A DNA stretch of 64,000 nt from Roseiarcus sp963794655 (GTDB lineage Bacteria; Pseudomonadota; Alphaproteobacteria; Rhizobiales; Beijerinckiaceae), in the NCBI GenBank assembly GCA_963794655.1, contig CAWCEV010000006.1, positions 930,001 through 994,000 of the forward strand, in the 5' to 3' direction. Below the pieces are notes generated by a model. It saw nothing but the letters and a program-made list of their open reading frames with translations, did no database searches and was not told where the DNA came from. Positions within the stretch are counted from its first letter, which is position 1. Each line of letters begins with the position of its first letter. Of this stretch, positions 26,881-35,022 are shown piece by piece. Made by a program: the position numbers and the translations under genes.

Positions 26881-27915
26881 TCAGGCGGTCGCGCCCCTAA
26901 TGAGTGTGAACCCGACATCAATCGACGGCGCGACCTCCTTGCCGTTGATGAGAGCGAGCGCAGCCTGGCCCGCGAGTCGCCCGAGTTGATATCGGTCAGA
27001 GAGCACCGTGGTCAGCGGCTGCGGCAGCGCCTGTCCGAGATCAATGCCGTTGAAGCCGGCAATCGCCAGGCGGCCGGGGACGTCGATGCCGGCATGGAGA
27101 CAATGAAAGTAACCCCCAACCGCCATCTCATCATGCGAGAAATAGACCGCGTCAAGCTTTGGATACTCCGCCATCAGCGCCCCAAGCGCGGCCTTGCCAT
27201 CAAGTGTCGAATCGCGCTGTTCCATTGTTATCCGCTCGCCTGCAATCGAAAGCCCGACCGCGCGTAGCGCCTCTCGGAAGCCCTCGTACCGCCGCGCAGC
27301 ATAGGTGTCGCCATATAGATCCTGGGCGAGAAAGCCAAAGCGCCGGTAGCCGCGCTCGATGAGGTAGCGGCCCGTATTGTAGCCAGCGCGCCAGTGTGAG
27401 AAGCCAAGCGCAACCCCCACCGGCTTGCGGTCGGTATCGGTTATCTCAACGAGCTTCACTTTGGACGTTCTGAGCAGGAGCGCCGTTGATTCCAAATGAT
27501 CGAACGAGGCAATGATCATCGCCGCGGGGCGCCACGAAAGGAGGGAAGTCACCAATCGCTCCTCCTCGTCGCGGCGGAACTCAGTTGTTCCAACAACTGA
27601 GCGATAGCCTGCCGCCGAAATCGCCTCGTTCACCCCGCGTAGAACGTGGTGGAAAATAATCGACCGAAGCGATGGAACGATGACGCCGATGAGATCGGAG
27701 CCTGCCGACGCGAGCGAACCGGCCAGACGATTCGGCACATAGCCTACTTTCTGAATGGCTTGTTCGACCCTCTCTCGCATTCCTTCCGAGATCGCGCCCT
27801 TGTTGCGGATCACACGGGAAACTGTGATCTGGCTAACTCCGCCTTCGCGCGCCACATCGGCAAGGGTCACAGTCATGCCGCTGGTTCGCGTTCTCGGCTT
27901 TCTGGTCACATGCAT
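26881..27915 (-). CDS. LacI-family transcriptional regulator
   Basis: 344 aa from ATG 27915 with GGAGG upstream; GTG 27933 is an upstream alternative without a ribosome site. The LacI helix-turn-helix with hinge is clear (VTLADVAREGGVSQITVSRVIRN, then YVPNRLAGSLAS). The effector domain has the periplasmic-binding fold (LIGVIVPSLRS, YFSHDEMAVGGYFHCLHAG, IAGFNGIDLG) and resembles GntR/gluconate-type LacI proteins. Operator-like sites with central AGCGCT at 20898-20911 and 28003-28016 flank the island, so it probably controls the importer operon, the TPP enzyme gene and perhaps itself. Confidence 0.92.
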   Translation of the reverse strand: MHVTRKPRTRTSGMTVTLADVAREGGVSQITVSRVIRNKGAISEGMRERVEQAIQKVGYVPNRLAGSLASAGSDLIGVIVPSLRSIIFHHVLRGVNEAISAAGYRSVVGTTEFRRDEEERLVTSLLSWRPAAMIIASFDHLESTALLLRTSKVKLVEITDTDRKPVGVALGFSHWRAGYNTGRYLIERGYRRFGFLAQDLYGDTYAARRYEGFREALRAVGLSIAGERITMEQRDSTLDGKAALGALMAEYPKLDAVYFSHDEMAVGGYFHCLHAGIDVPGRLAIAGFNGIDLGQALPQPLTTVLSDRYQLGRLAGQAALALINGKEVAPSIDVGFTLIRGATA

Positions 27916-27970
27916 TCGACAGGCTGCCTCCACCAGCGACGAGATATCTCGCGGCGCGCCGTGAGGTCGC

Positions 27971-28017
27971 TTGACACTTTCGTCGTTGCAGCGTTACGAG
28001 ATTGTTAGCGCTGTCAT
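27971..28017 (+). promoter_or_regulatory. Promoter with LacI-type operator before the TPP enzyme gene
   Basis: TTGACA (27971-27976), 17 bp, TTACGA (27994-27999), then TGTTAGCGCTGTCA (28003-28016). The same order, spacing and core sequence as at 20867-20911. It lies between the divergent lacI and TPP genes, so it may also control lacI. Confidence 0.7.
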
Positions 28018-28084
28018 AGACGCGGGCGCGTTTCCTCATACTAGTAGAGGAGCGACCGAACCGCCAGTATCGGGGGTACCCGAA

Positions 28085-29806
28085 ATGAACGTCGAACGAG
28101 TCAAGTCCAACGAAACCGTCGCCGAACGTATAGCTGCGGCATTTCAGCGCCATGGCGTCACTGTCGTCTTCGGCCAGAGCATCCCGCCAGCCTTCCATCT
28201 GGTGGCTCCGCAATTCGGCATGAAACAAGCCGCCTATAGGACCGAAAATGCGGGCGGGGCGATGGCAGACGCGTACGCGCGTATTTCTCATCGCGTCTCG
28301 GTTGTCACTGCCCAGAACGGACCCGCCGCAACGCTTCTGGTGCCCCCGCTCGCCGAAGCCCTCAAGGCGTCGATCCCAGTCATCGCCCTTGTCCAGGAGG
28401 TGCCACGGTCGCAGGCGGACAAGAACGCATTTCAGGAATTCGATCACTTCAAACTCTTCGATCCGGTCACGAAATCCGTGTGGCGAATAGATGAGCCCGG
28501 CCGTGTCGATGACTATGTCGATTTGGCGTTCACAGTGGCGGCCTCCGGACGCCCGGGACCGGTGGCGCTTCTCGTTCCCTTCGACGTCCTCAACCTTCCC
28601 ACTACGGGTGTTCAGCGCCGCGACGCGACCTACGGCAAGTATCCCCTCGATCGTGTTGTCGCCGACCCTGGTCGGGTCCGTGAGGCAGCGGAGGCACTGG
28701 TCGCGGCGAGCGCGCCTCTGGTCGTGGCTGGCGGTGGGGTGCATCTGTCGAATGCCGCCGAGGCATTGTCGCGGCTGCAGGAGGAATGCTCGCTTCCGGT
28801 CGCCACTACCGTCATGGGGAAGGGATCAGTATCGGAGACCCATCCGCTTTCCCCGGGCGTGATTGGATATTTCATGGGTCCAGGCAGCCGCACCGAGAAG
28901 CTGCGTGATATGGTTGGTGAAGCCGATCTCATCCTCTTCGTCGGCGCGCGAACGAACCAGAACGGCACCGATAGCTGGACGCTATTTCCGCAGAATGCAC
29001 GTTACATCCATCTCGACATCGACGGAGCCGAAGTGGGGCGAAGTTACGAGGCGATGCGCTTGGTTGGCGATGCAAAACTCACGCTCGAAGCCCTCGCCGC
29101 CGAAATGAAGACGCGCGATCTTTCGAAAAGAAAGGCCGCACGAGCCGCCGTCGAAGCCAAGATAGCCGTCGGGCTCGTTCACTGGCGCCGCACAGTGGCT
29201 AGTATTTCGCGGCAGGACCGTAGCCCGATCCGTCCGGAACGCCTGATGTTCGAACTCGACTCGGCGATGCCGCCCAACTCAATCGTGGTCGCTGACGCCA
29301 GCTATTCGTCGATCTGGATTGCTAACTACCTGACCGCGCGCAACGTAGGCCACCGGTTCCTGACGCCGCGCGGCATGGCGGGCCTTGGCTGGGGATTGCC
29401 CTTCGCGATCGGAGCGCAATTCGCCGAGCCCGGCAAGCGGGTAATCTGCCTTTCCGGGGACGGGGGATTCGCTCACGTCTGGGCGGAGATGGAGATGGTC
29501 GCACGGCACAAGCTCCCGATCGTTCTCATTATCCTCAACAATCAGATCCTCGGCTACCAGAAGCACGGGGAGACCGTGCTTTTCAACGCCTACACCGATG
29601 CCTGCGAATTCGCGGCGGTGGACCACGCGGCGATTGCGCGCGCATGCGGCCTTGAGGGCATTCGAATCGAGAAGCCGGGAGATCTGCGACCGGCTCTTGA
29701 GCGCGCGCTCAAGTCATCGACTGCTACGCTTCTAGACATAATCACCGACCCGGACGCCCATCCGCCGATTACTTCATTCGGCGATCGTTTCGCCTTGCCT
29801 TTCTAG
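28085..29806 (+). CDS. Thiamine-diphosphate enzyme (acetolactate synthase / benzoylformate decarboxylase-like)
   Basis: 573 aa from ATG 28085; the frame is open upstream to 27971, but that part contains the promoter and operator. The N-terminal Pyr domain has the catalytic glutamate in YRTENAGGAMADAYAR. The central domain has a short FAD/ADP-like region. The C-terminal PP domain carries the TPP motif from CLSGDGGFAH to LIILNN. The family ligates or cleaves bonds next to a 2-keto group. Co-regulation with the importer and cyclase-family hydrolase suggests it acts on a 2-keto acid from the same pathway. It is not a typical anabolic IlvB because no small subunit is adjacent. Confidence 0.85.
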   Translation: MNVERVKSNETVAERIAAAFQRHGVTVVFGQSIPPAFHLVAPQFGMKQAAYRTENAGGAMADAYARISHRVSVVTAQNGPAATLLVPPLAEALKASIPVIALVQEVPRSQADKNAFQEFDHFKLFDPVTKSVWRIDEPGRVDDYVDLAFTVAASGRPGPVALLVPFDVLNLPTTGVQRRDATYGKYPLDRVVADPGRVREAAEALVAASAPLVVAGGGVHLSNAAEALSRLQEECSLPVATTVMGKGSVSETHPLSPGVIGYFMGPGSRTEKLRDMVGEADLILFVGARTNQNGTDSWTLFPQNARYIHLDIDGAEVGRSYEAMRLVGDAKLTLEALAAEMKTRDLSKRKAARAAVEAKIAVGLVHWRRTVASISRQDRSPIRPERLMFELDSAMPPNSIVVADASYSSIWIANYLTARNVGHRFLTPRGMAGLGWGLPFAIGAQFAEPGKRVICLSGDGGFAHVWAEMEMVARHKLPIVLIILNNQILGYQKHGETVLFNAYTDACEFAAVDHAAIARACGLEGIRIEKPGDLRPALERALKSSTATLLDIITDPDAHPPITSFGDRFALPF

Positions 29807-29975
29807 GCGGAAACGCACGGCACCCACACGGAAGGTAAGCTTTGTCGGTCGATGCCGCAAAGCTGCCGGTGGTCATGCCGCACCGCCCCTTTCGAGCTCA
29901 GAAACGAGCCGATGTGAGGAAGATTAGGGTGGTCCCCGACGAGTGAATTGGGCGGCTTCTCGAATCGCTGGCGTT

Positions 29976-30600
29976 CTGATTCAACCTGCTGGCTGGGTGA
30001 GACCAGCAGGGATGGCATATTCGCAGGACTCGCGGGAGCGGGTGATCGACGCTGTGCTCGTTGACCGAATGAGCAGGCGTGGCGCGGCGGTCAGATTTTG
30101 AGGTGAGCGAGTCAGCGGCGATCAACTGGGTTAAACTAATGGAGCAGACCGGCTCGCGGGCTCAAAAAACGCTTGTCGCCCGCGGCCGGACTTGAGCCGC
30201 CAGGGCCGGCGCCGGAGACAGCGCCAGGGGCAGGTCGACCCCTCGCGCCTAGTCTTCATCGACGAGCCCTCGGGTCAAGCCTGAGGGCAGGCTCTGGACC
30301 AAGACGGGCATGACCCCGCCTTCACGGCTGGGCGCCGAAAGGCCAACGTCTCATCGACAAGGCTCCGCACGGCCATTGGCGGACAAGCGACCTTCCTCGC
30401 GGCGCTCCGTAACGACCGGATGGAAGCGCCCCGCCCGTTCGACGGGCCCATCAACGGCGGGCGCTTCTTCGCCTACGTCGAGCAGTTCCTTGTTCCCATG
30501 CTCAAGCGCGACGACATCGTCATTCTCGACAATCACCGGTCGCACAAGGGAGACGCGGTCCGCGTCGCGCTGCGCGCGCCTCCTCTGTGTGTCAGAGCTC
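29976..30600 (+). pseudogene. Degraded IS630-family transposase
   Basis: Sequence just upstream of and within this stretch matches the intact IS630 at 51451-52505. A leader with GATTCAACCTGC precedes ATG 30012 and MAYSQDSRERVIDAV. Stops and shifts follow, then a DDE-domain piece with FDGPINGGRFFAYVEQF and VILDNHRSHKGDAV. The C-terminal E region is lost and no inverted-repeat ends were recognised. The first catalytic D is followed by a small palindrome insertion (30266-30288). The element is dead. The rest of the gap 29807-30641 holds nothing else I can support. Confidence 0.8.
30266..30288. repeat. Short palindromic element inside the IS630 remnant
   Basis: GCCCTCGGG-TCAAG-CCTGAGGGC, 9-bp arms with one mismatch. 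It interrupts the transposase right after the FIDE codons; the expected TWTKT reading resumes (as WTKTGMT) about 4 bases after the repeat ends. It resembles the small palindromic repeats scattered through rhizobial genomes. Confidence 0.6.
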
Positions 30601-30644
30601 GGCGTTGGAAGTGCGCTTGACAGCATCCAAGCGAAGTGCGAAAA

Positions 30645-30677
30645 AAGTGGATAGGTGGTCAGTCCACCTGTCCACTT
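30645..30677. promoter_or_regulatory. 33-bp inverted repeat, likely operator of the adjacent GntR regulator
   Basis: AAGTGGATAGGTGG - TCAGT - CCACCTGTCCACTT: 14-bp arms with one mismatch and a 5-base spacer, ending 76 bp before ATG 30754. The inner TGGTCAGTCCA fits the FadR-type TNGTNNNACNA with one deviation. A TTGACA box at 30617-30622 lies upstream; no good -10 was found at the right distance. Confidence 0.7.
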
Positions 30678-30753
30678 AGCTTCCTAGAGGTCCGAGATCG
30701 CAATTTTACCGTTGCTTCGTCGTGAGTTCTAATGAGGCCAAGTGAGGGGTCGT

Positions 30754-31566
30754 ATGCCCACAAATGAACTTATCCGATGGCAGCCGGTCGAAAAGCTTCG
30801 ATCTTATGAGCAGATCGTAACGCAAATTGAAGACATGATACGATCAGGTCACCTTCAGGTAGGCGACAAGATACCAAGCGAGAGATCTCTTGCCGAGCAA
30901 TTTCATGTGAGCAGAGTTGTAGTTAGGGAAAGTATCCGACATCTTGAGGCGCGAAAGATTATTGAGGTGCAGCAGGGAAGTGGGACTTACGTTCGGCGTA
31001 TTCCTCCGCAGACGCTGGCGCAGAACGTTACGTTATTGCTTGAACTCGAAAAGAGTTCCTTTGTAGACTTGATGATGGTGCGCCAAGCTCTCGAGGTGAC
31101 TGCGGCGAGACTTGCGGCGACGCAGGCGACGCCAGAGGAGCTTTTGGAGATCGACGGTTGCGCGCACGCAATGAGAGAAGTTGCCGAGGGGTCTGGCAAC
31201 GAGAAGGACAAGTATTTCGACTATGGCGCAAAAGACCTGGATTTTCATCGCCTCCTCGCCCGAGCATCTCACAATGCCCCGCTGGCGAGCTTCTTGGACG
31301 CAATCCTGCCCATGATCATGGAAGGGCGCTTCGCTTTAGTTAACTCCTTTGGCGACGCCGAAAACTTCTTCCGGCGACGCGGAGTCGAGAGAATCCATAC
31401 TGAGCACGTCAGTATTATTGACGCCCTCAGGCGGCATGACGCTGAAGCGGCGGCGCGTCTGATGACTCAGCACACCGCTCGCTCGATCGCCTTCTTCAAA
31501 AACATCGAAGATTTGTATCAAGCAGGGGATTCGCGCCCCGGCGGCGACGAATCGTTCAGGCTGTAG
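30754..31566 (+). CDS. GntR-family regulator, FadR subfamily (FCD domain)
   Basis: 270 aa from ATG 30754, which has GAGGGG at the right distance; GTG 30742 is less likely. The winged helix has GDKIPSERSLAEQFHVSRVVVRES and GSGTYVRR. The FCD domain has DLDFHRLLARASHN and the closing EHVSIIDALRRHDAEAAARLMTQH. It heads a plus-strand run of ten genes reaching 39043, with a 16-bp gap to the first, so regulator and catabolic genes are probably co-transcribed and autoregulated through the 33-bp inverted repeat. Confidence 0.92.
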   Translation: MPTNELIRWQPVEKLRSYEQIVTQIEDMIRSGHLQVGDKIPSERSLAEQFHVSRVVVRESIRHLEARKIIEVQQGSGTYVRRIPPQTLAQNVTLLLELEKSSFVDLMMVRQALEVTAARLAATQATPEELLEIDGCAHAMREVAEGSGNEKDKYFDYGAKDLDFHRLLARASHNAPLASFLDAILPMIMEGRFALVNSFGDAENFFRRRGVERIHTEHVSIIDALRRHDAEAAARLMTQHTARSIAFFKNIEDLYQAGDSRPGGDESFRL

Positions 31567-31582
31567 CGGAGGGACTTCAAGC

Positions 31583-32374
31583 GTGCTCGAGAGCCGTGAT
31601 CGATCTGGCCTTTTGGCCTCGAAGGTCGCCCTGGTGACGGGCGGGGCGTCCGGCATTGGCGCCGCAATTTGCATGGAGTTCGCCGCCCATGGAGCGGCGG
31701 TCGCAATAGCTGACGTCGACGGCGCCAAGGCCGATCGCGTGGTTGAGCAGATGGGCGGCGCGAAGAACAAGGTGATGGCGACCGCCGCCGACGTCGCCGA
31801 TTTCGGGCAGGTCGAGGCGGCAGCGACTGAGACGTTGGAACGGTTCGGCGCAATCGACATCCTGGTGAATTGCGCAGGCTGGAACCAGTTTCGATCTGTC
31901 GAGGACTACACCCAGGACTATTGGCAGAAAATCCGTGCTGTAAACCTGGACGGGCCATGGAACTTCTGCACCGCGGTCATGCCGGCGATGATGAAACAGA
32001 AGTCGGGAAAAATCGTCAACATTTCCTCGGCAGCCGGCTATTTGGGCGTGCCCAACGCGGCGCCATACTCCACGTCCAAAATGGGCGTTATCGGGCTGAC
32101 CCGCGCACTGGCCGTCGATCTTGCGCCCCACAACATCAACGTGAACTGCATTTGCCCGGCGTCGATCGAGACGCCGCTGCTCGATGAGGCGACCGGCAGC
32201 AAATTCAAGGCGGCGATGATCGATCGGATCCCGCTAGGACGCCTGGGCAAGCCGGTTGATATCTCGAAAGCCGTGCTGTTTCTGGCCGGGCCAGATTCAA
32301 ACTGGATCACTGGGGTCGTTTTGCCAGTGGACGGCGGCCTGACCTGCTGCCTGCGCGCCCACCACTACGACTAG
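31583..32374 (+). CDS. SDR-family oxidoreductase
   Basis: 263 aa with GTG start after GGAGGG. Classical SDR marks: TGGASGIG cofactor motif, ADV at the NAD-selecting position, NCAG, the serine in NISSAAGYLG, and YSTSK (YxxxK). Ends with the family's DGGLT. It lies directly after the regulator and is followed by a related SDR (about 16 bp gap). Both probably oxidise hydroxyl groups of the imported compound; substrate unknown. Confidence 0.92.
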   Translation: MLESRDRSGLLASKVALVTGGASGIGAAICMEFAAHGAAVAIADVDGAKADRVVEQMGGAKNKVMATAADVADFGQVEAAATETLERFGAIDILVNCAGWNQFRSVEDYTQDYWQKIRAVNLDGPWNFCTAVMPAMMKQKSGKIVNISSAAGYLGVPNAAPYSTSKMGVIGLTRALAVDLAPHNINVNCICPASIETPLLDEATGSKFKAAMIDRIPLGRLGKPVDISKAVLFLAGPDSNWITGVVLPVDGGLTCCLRAHHYD

Positions 32375-32390
32375 CTCGGGTTCCGCGGGG

Positions 32391-33182
32391 ATGGCGATGA
32401 GACTGGAAAGAAAAGTCGCGATTGTCGTCGGCGGCGCGTCGGGAATGGGCGAGGCGATCTCTCACCTCTTCGCCCGGGAGGGAGCCGCCGTCGCAATCGC
32501 TGACGTCAACGAGGCAAGCGCCATCCGTGTTGCCAACGAGGTCGCGGCCGAACAGGGTCGCTCCCGCGCTTATCAACTCGACGTCGTGCAGCCGGAACAG
32601 GTCGCCGACGTCTTCGCCAGGGTGTCGCGGGACCTTGGGGCAATCGACATCCTAATTAATGCCTCCGGCCTCTCGCAATTTAAACCCACGGCTGAGATCA
32701 CGCCCGACGACCTGCGCCGGACGGTCGACGTCAACCTGATTGGAGTGTTCTACGCCTGCCAGGAAGCGGGGCGGACGATGATTCCTCGCAGTTCCGGCAA
32801 GATCGTCAACTTCGGCTCAACGGCGGGAATCGCTGGCGTCCCCTACATGGCTCATTACACCGCGGCCAAGCATGGCGTGGTAGGGCTGACCAAGAGCCTG
32901 GCCGTCGAATGGGGAAAGTATAACGTCAACGTAAACTGCATTTGCCCCGGCGCGACTGAAACGCCGATGTTCGTAAACACGCTGTCGCCCGAGGCGCGCG
33001 AGCAACGGGTGAAACGAATTCCGCTCCAGCGGTTCGGCAAGACAAGCGACCAGGCCAATACCGCGCTGTTCCTCGCCTCGTCCGATTCAGACTATCTGAC
33101 CGGCAGCATCGTGTGCGTCGATGGCGGCGCAGCCGCGATCTCTCCAGCGACGTCGACTGAAGTCCTGCTCGGCCAAGTCTAG
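32391..33182 (+). CDS. SDR-family oxidoreductase (second)
   Basis: 263 aa classical SDR with GGASGMG, ADVNE (NAD-type acidic residue), NASG in place of NAAG, FGSTAGIAG and YTAAK. Ends SIVCVDGGAAA. It shares overall build and the VNVNCICPG stretch with the preceding SDR, suggesting an old duplication. ATG 32397 is an alternative start. Confidence 0.92.
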   Translation: MAMRLERKVAIVVGGASGMGEAISHLFAREGAAVAIADVNEASAIRVANEVAAEQGRSRAYQLDVVQPEQVADVFARVSRDLGAIDILINASGLSQFKPTAEITPDDLRRTVDVNLIGVFYACQEAGRTMIPRSSGKIVNFGSTAGIAGVPYMAHYTAAKHGVVGLTKSLAVEWGKYNVNVNCICPGATETPMFVNTLSPEAREQRVKRIPLQRFGKTSDQANTALFLASSDSDYLTGSIVCVDGGAAAISPATSTEVLLGQV

Positions 33183-33195
33183 GGGAATGAGCCCA

Positions 33196-33597
33196 ATGAA
33201 GCCTGTCAACAATATCAATGAGTGCATGCTGTGGGAGATACCAGGCGAACAGCGCCGGTTCATGGGCATCGTTCACGAGCGCGACATCACCCCGACCAAG
33301 ACGCTCTCGGCGGGTATCGTCATCCTGCCGCCGGGAATCGAGCAGCCGAAGCTCAGCGCTCACCCTGAGTCCGAGGAAATCTACTTCGTCATCAAGGGCC
33401 GCGGGAAGTTCTACCTCGGCGAGGAAACCCATGAGATCGAAACCGGCTCGGTGATCTTCGTGACGCCCGGGGTGAAGCACCGTGCCGCTAACACCGGTGA
33501 CGAAGAGATGCACCTCTATTTCGTCAACACGCCTTCAACCTTCGGACCGGTCGGCGGCTATAAGGATTTCACCAAGAACTGGAAGCGCGTTCGCTGA
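33196..33597 (+). CDS. Cupin-domain protein
   Basis: 133 aa from ATG 33196 with AGGGGA 9 bases upstream; ATG 33187 is too close to that site, and the longer frame to 33121 overlaps the SDR gene. A single cupin barrel: motif 1 HPESEEIYFVIKGRGKFYLG with H and E metal ligands, motif 2 VIFVTPGVKHRAANTG with the last histidine. Small cupins of this type isomerise or bind sugars or acids, or act as dioxygenases; no specific role can be read. Confidence 0.85.
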   Translation: MKPVNNINECMLWEIPGEQRRFMGIVHERDITPTKTLSAGIVILPPGIEQPKLSAHPESEEIYFVIKGRGKFYLGEETHEIETGSVIFVTPGVKHRAANTGDEEMHLYFVNTPSTFGPVGGYKDFTKNWKRVR

Positions 33598-33634
33598 GTG
33601 GCGAACCTTTGCGATTTATGAAGAGTCTGAAGCA

Positions 33635-34546
33635 ATGGCGCACTCAGGCGGACAGAGAAAATCGACGAGGTTGCGGGAGCTGCTGGGGGCGCCCGTTCCG
33701 CTGGTCGCGCCATGCGCCTATGACTGTGTATCCGCCCGCATTATCGAGAGAGCCGGTTTCCCTGTCATCATGCACGGGGGCTACAACAGCGCGGCTAGCC
33801 TTCTCGGCCTCCCAGATCTTGGGCTGATCAGCATGGCCGAGATGATCTACAGCGCCCGCAATATGGCGGCGTCGGTGGCGGCGCCGGTGATGATCGACGT
33901 CGACGATGGTTTCGGCGACCTTCTCAACGTCACACGCACGACGTCGGAATCGATCCGTGCTGGGCTCGCCGGCCTCTATATTGAGGATCAGGACTTTCCC
34001 AAGCGTTCTCCGTCGATCGGCGCCAACAAGGTGATTTCGATTCCAGCCATGACCGCCAAAATCAAGGCGGTCGCAGCCGTGGCTAGAGACGAGGATCCTG
34101 ACTTCGTCATTATGGCGCGAACCCATTCGAGCCGCGTCACCGGAATGGCAGACGCGGTTGAACGCAGCCTCACCTACGCCGAGGCGGGGGCCGACATCAT
34201 CTTCGTCGATCTCGGCTATTCCGAGGACGTTGCGATGGAGGAGCTGCGAATTATCGGCGAACAGATCGCCACACATGTTCCCTGCGCCGCCAACATGACT
34301 GAAAACTGCGGTAGACCGCTTTTGACCACGGACGAACTGTTCCGGATGGGCTTCAAGGTCATTCTCTACCCGCTCACTGCGCTGATGACGGTCGCCGCGG
34401 CCCTCGAGTCAACCTTCGCCGAACTCAACTCCCAAGGGACTACGCGACACATCACGGAGAGGATGTGGCCGCCAACCAAATTCAAACGCTTGATCGGGGC
34501 CGACGATCTCTTGCGGCTAAGAGCAGACTTGGAGAAGGCGGGATGA
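33635..34546 (+). CDS. Isocitrate lyase / PEP mutase superfamily protein with altered active-site loop
   Basis: 303 aa from ATG 33635. TIM-barrel lyase marks: APCAYDCVSARIIERAGF, the Mg site DVDDGFGD, YIEDQDFPKR, and MARTHSSR. The active-site loop normally reads KxCGH; here KR is followed by SPSIG, so the catalytic cysteine and following His are missing. Relatives include 2-methylisocitrate lyase, 2,3-dimethylmalate lyase and oxaloacetate decarboxylase. Without the cysteine, decarboxylation or hydrolysis is likelier than lyase action, but this is inference. The stop overlaps the next start (ATGA). Confidence 0.82.
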   Translation: MAHSGGQRKSTRLRELLGAPVPLVAPCAYDCVSARIIERAGFPVIMHGGYNSAASLLGLPDLGLISMAEMIYSARNMAASVAAPVMIDVDDGFGDLLNVTRTTSESIRAGLAGLYIEDQDFPKRSPSIGANKVISIPAMTAKIKAVAAVARDEDPDFVIMARTHSSRVTGMADAVERSLTYAEAGADIIFVDLGYSEDVAMEELRIIGEQIATHVPCAANMTENCGRPLLTTDELFRMGFKVILYPLTALMTVAAALESTFAELNSQGTTRHITERMWPPTKFKRLIGADDLLRLRADLEKAG

Positions 34547-34998
34547 TATCCGGTCTTCATCACGTCGCTGTTCTCACCGCTGACATCGATGCGGCCGTCG
34601 CTCGGTATGTGGCGTTGCTCGGGGGCCAAACGCCGCGACAGGTGCTGGTCGATCGGCCCGGCGTCAAGCTCAAGTCAGCGATGCTGCCCCTCGGCAAGAC
34701 GGGGGCGACGTTTCTCCAGATCATCCAGCCGATCGAGGGACCGGGCGTTGAAGATCTGCAACGCGGCGGCGAAGGTACCCTGTTTGAGGTCGGGTTTCAG
34801 GTCGAGGACATTGAGGAGTTCAACGGGGCGTTGCGCGCGCGCGGCGCGAGCCCGCTCGATCTCGCCGAGCGGCCGATAACTCAGAACTTCATCCCTTCCA
34901 AATATGGGAACCGCTATTCGTTCGTGCCCCGGTCGATCACGGGCGGGACGCGAGTCGAAATCGTGCAGGTGATGCGCGGAGAAACGAACCAATCATAA
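34543..34998 (+). CDS. VOC-family protein (glyoxalase/methylmalonyl-CoA epimerase-like)
   Basis: 151 aa from ATG 34543, overlapping the previous stop. A vicinal-oxygen-chelate fold of two repeats: starts GLHHVAVLTADIDAAVARY (first metal His) and has EVGFQVEDIEEFNGALRARG in the second half, like methylmalonyl-CoA epimerases. The final metal glutamate may be the E in TRVEIVQV. Function in this pathway unknown; an epimerase or isomerase step is plausible. Confidence 0.85.
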   Translation: MISGLHHVAVLTADIDAAVARYVALLGGQTPRQVLVDRPGVKLKSAMLPLGKTGATFLQIIQPIEGPGVEDLQRGGEGTLFEVGFQVEDIEEFNGALRARGASPLDLAERPITQNFIPSKYGNRYSFVPRSITGGTRVEIVQVMRGETNQS

Positions 34999-35022
34999 CT
35001 CACCCGGGAGGAGGATAGTCCC

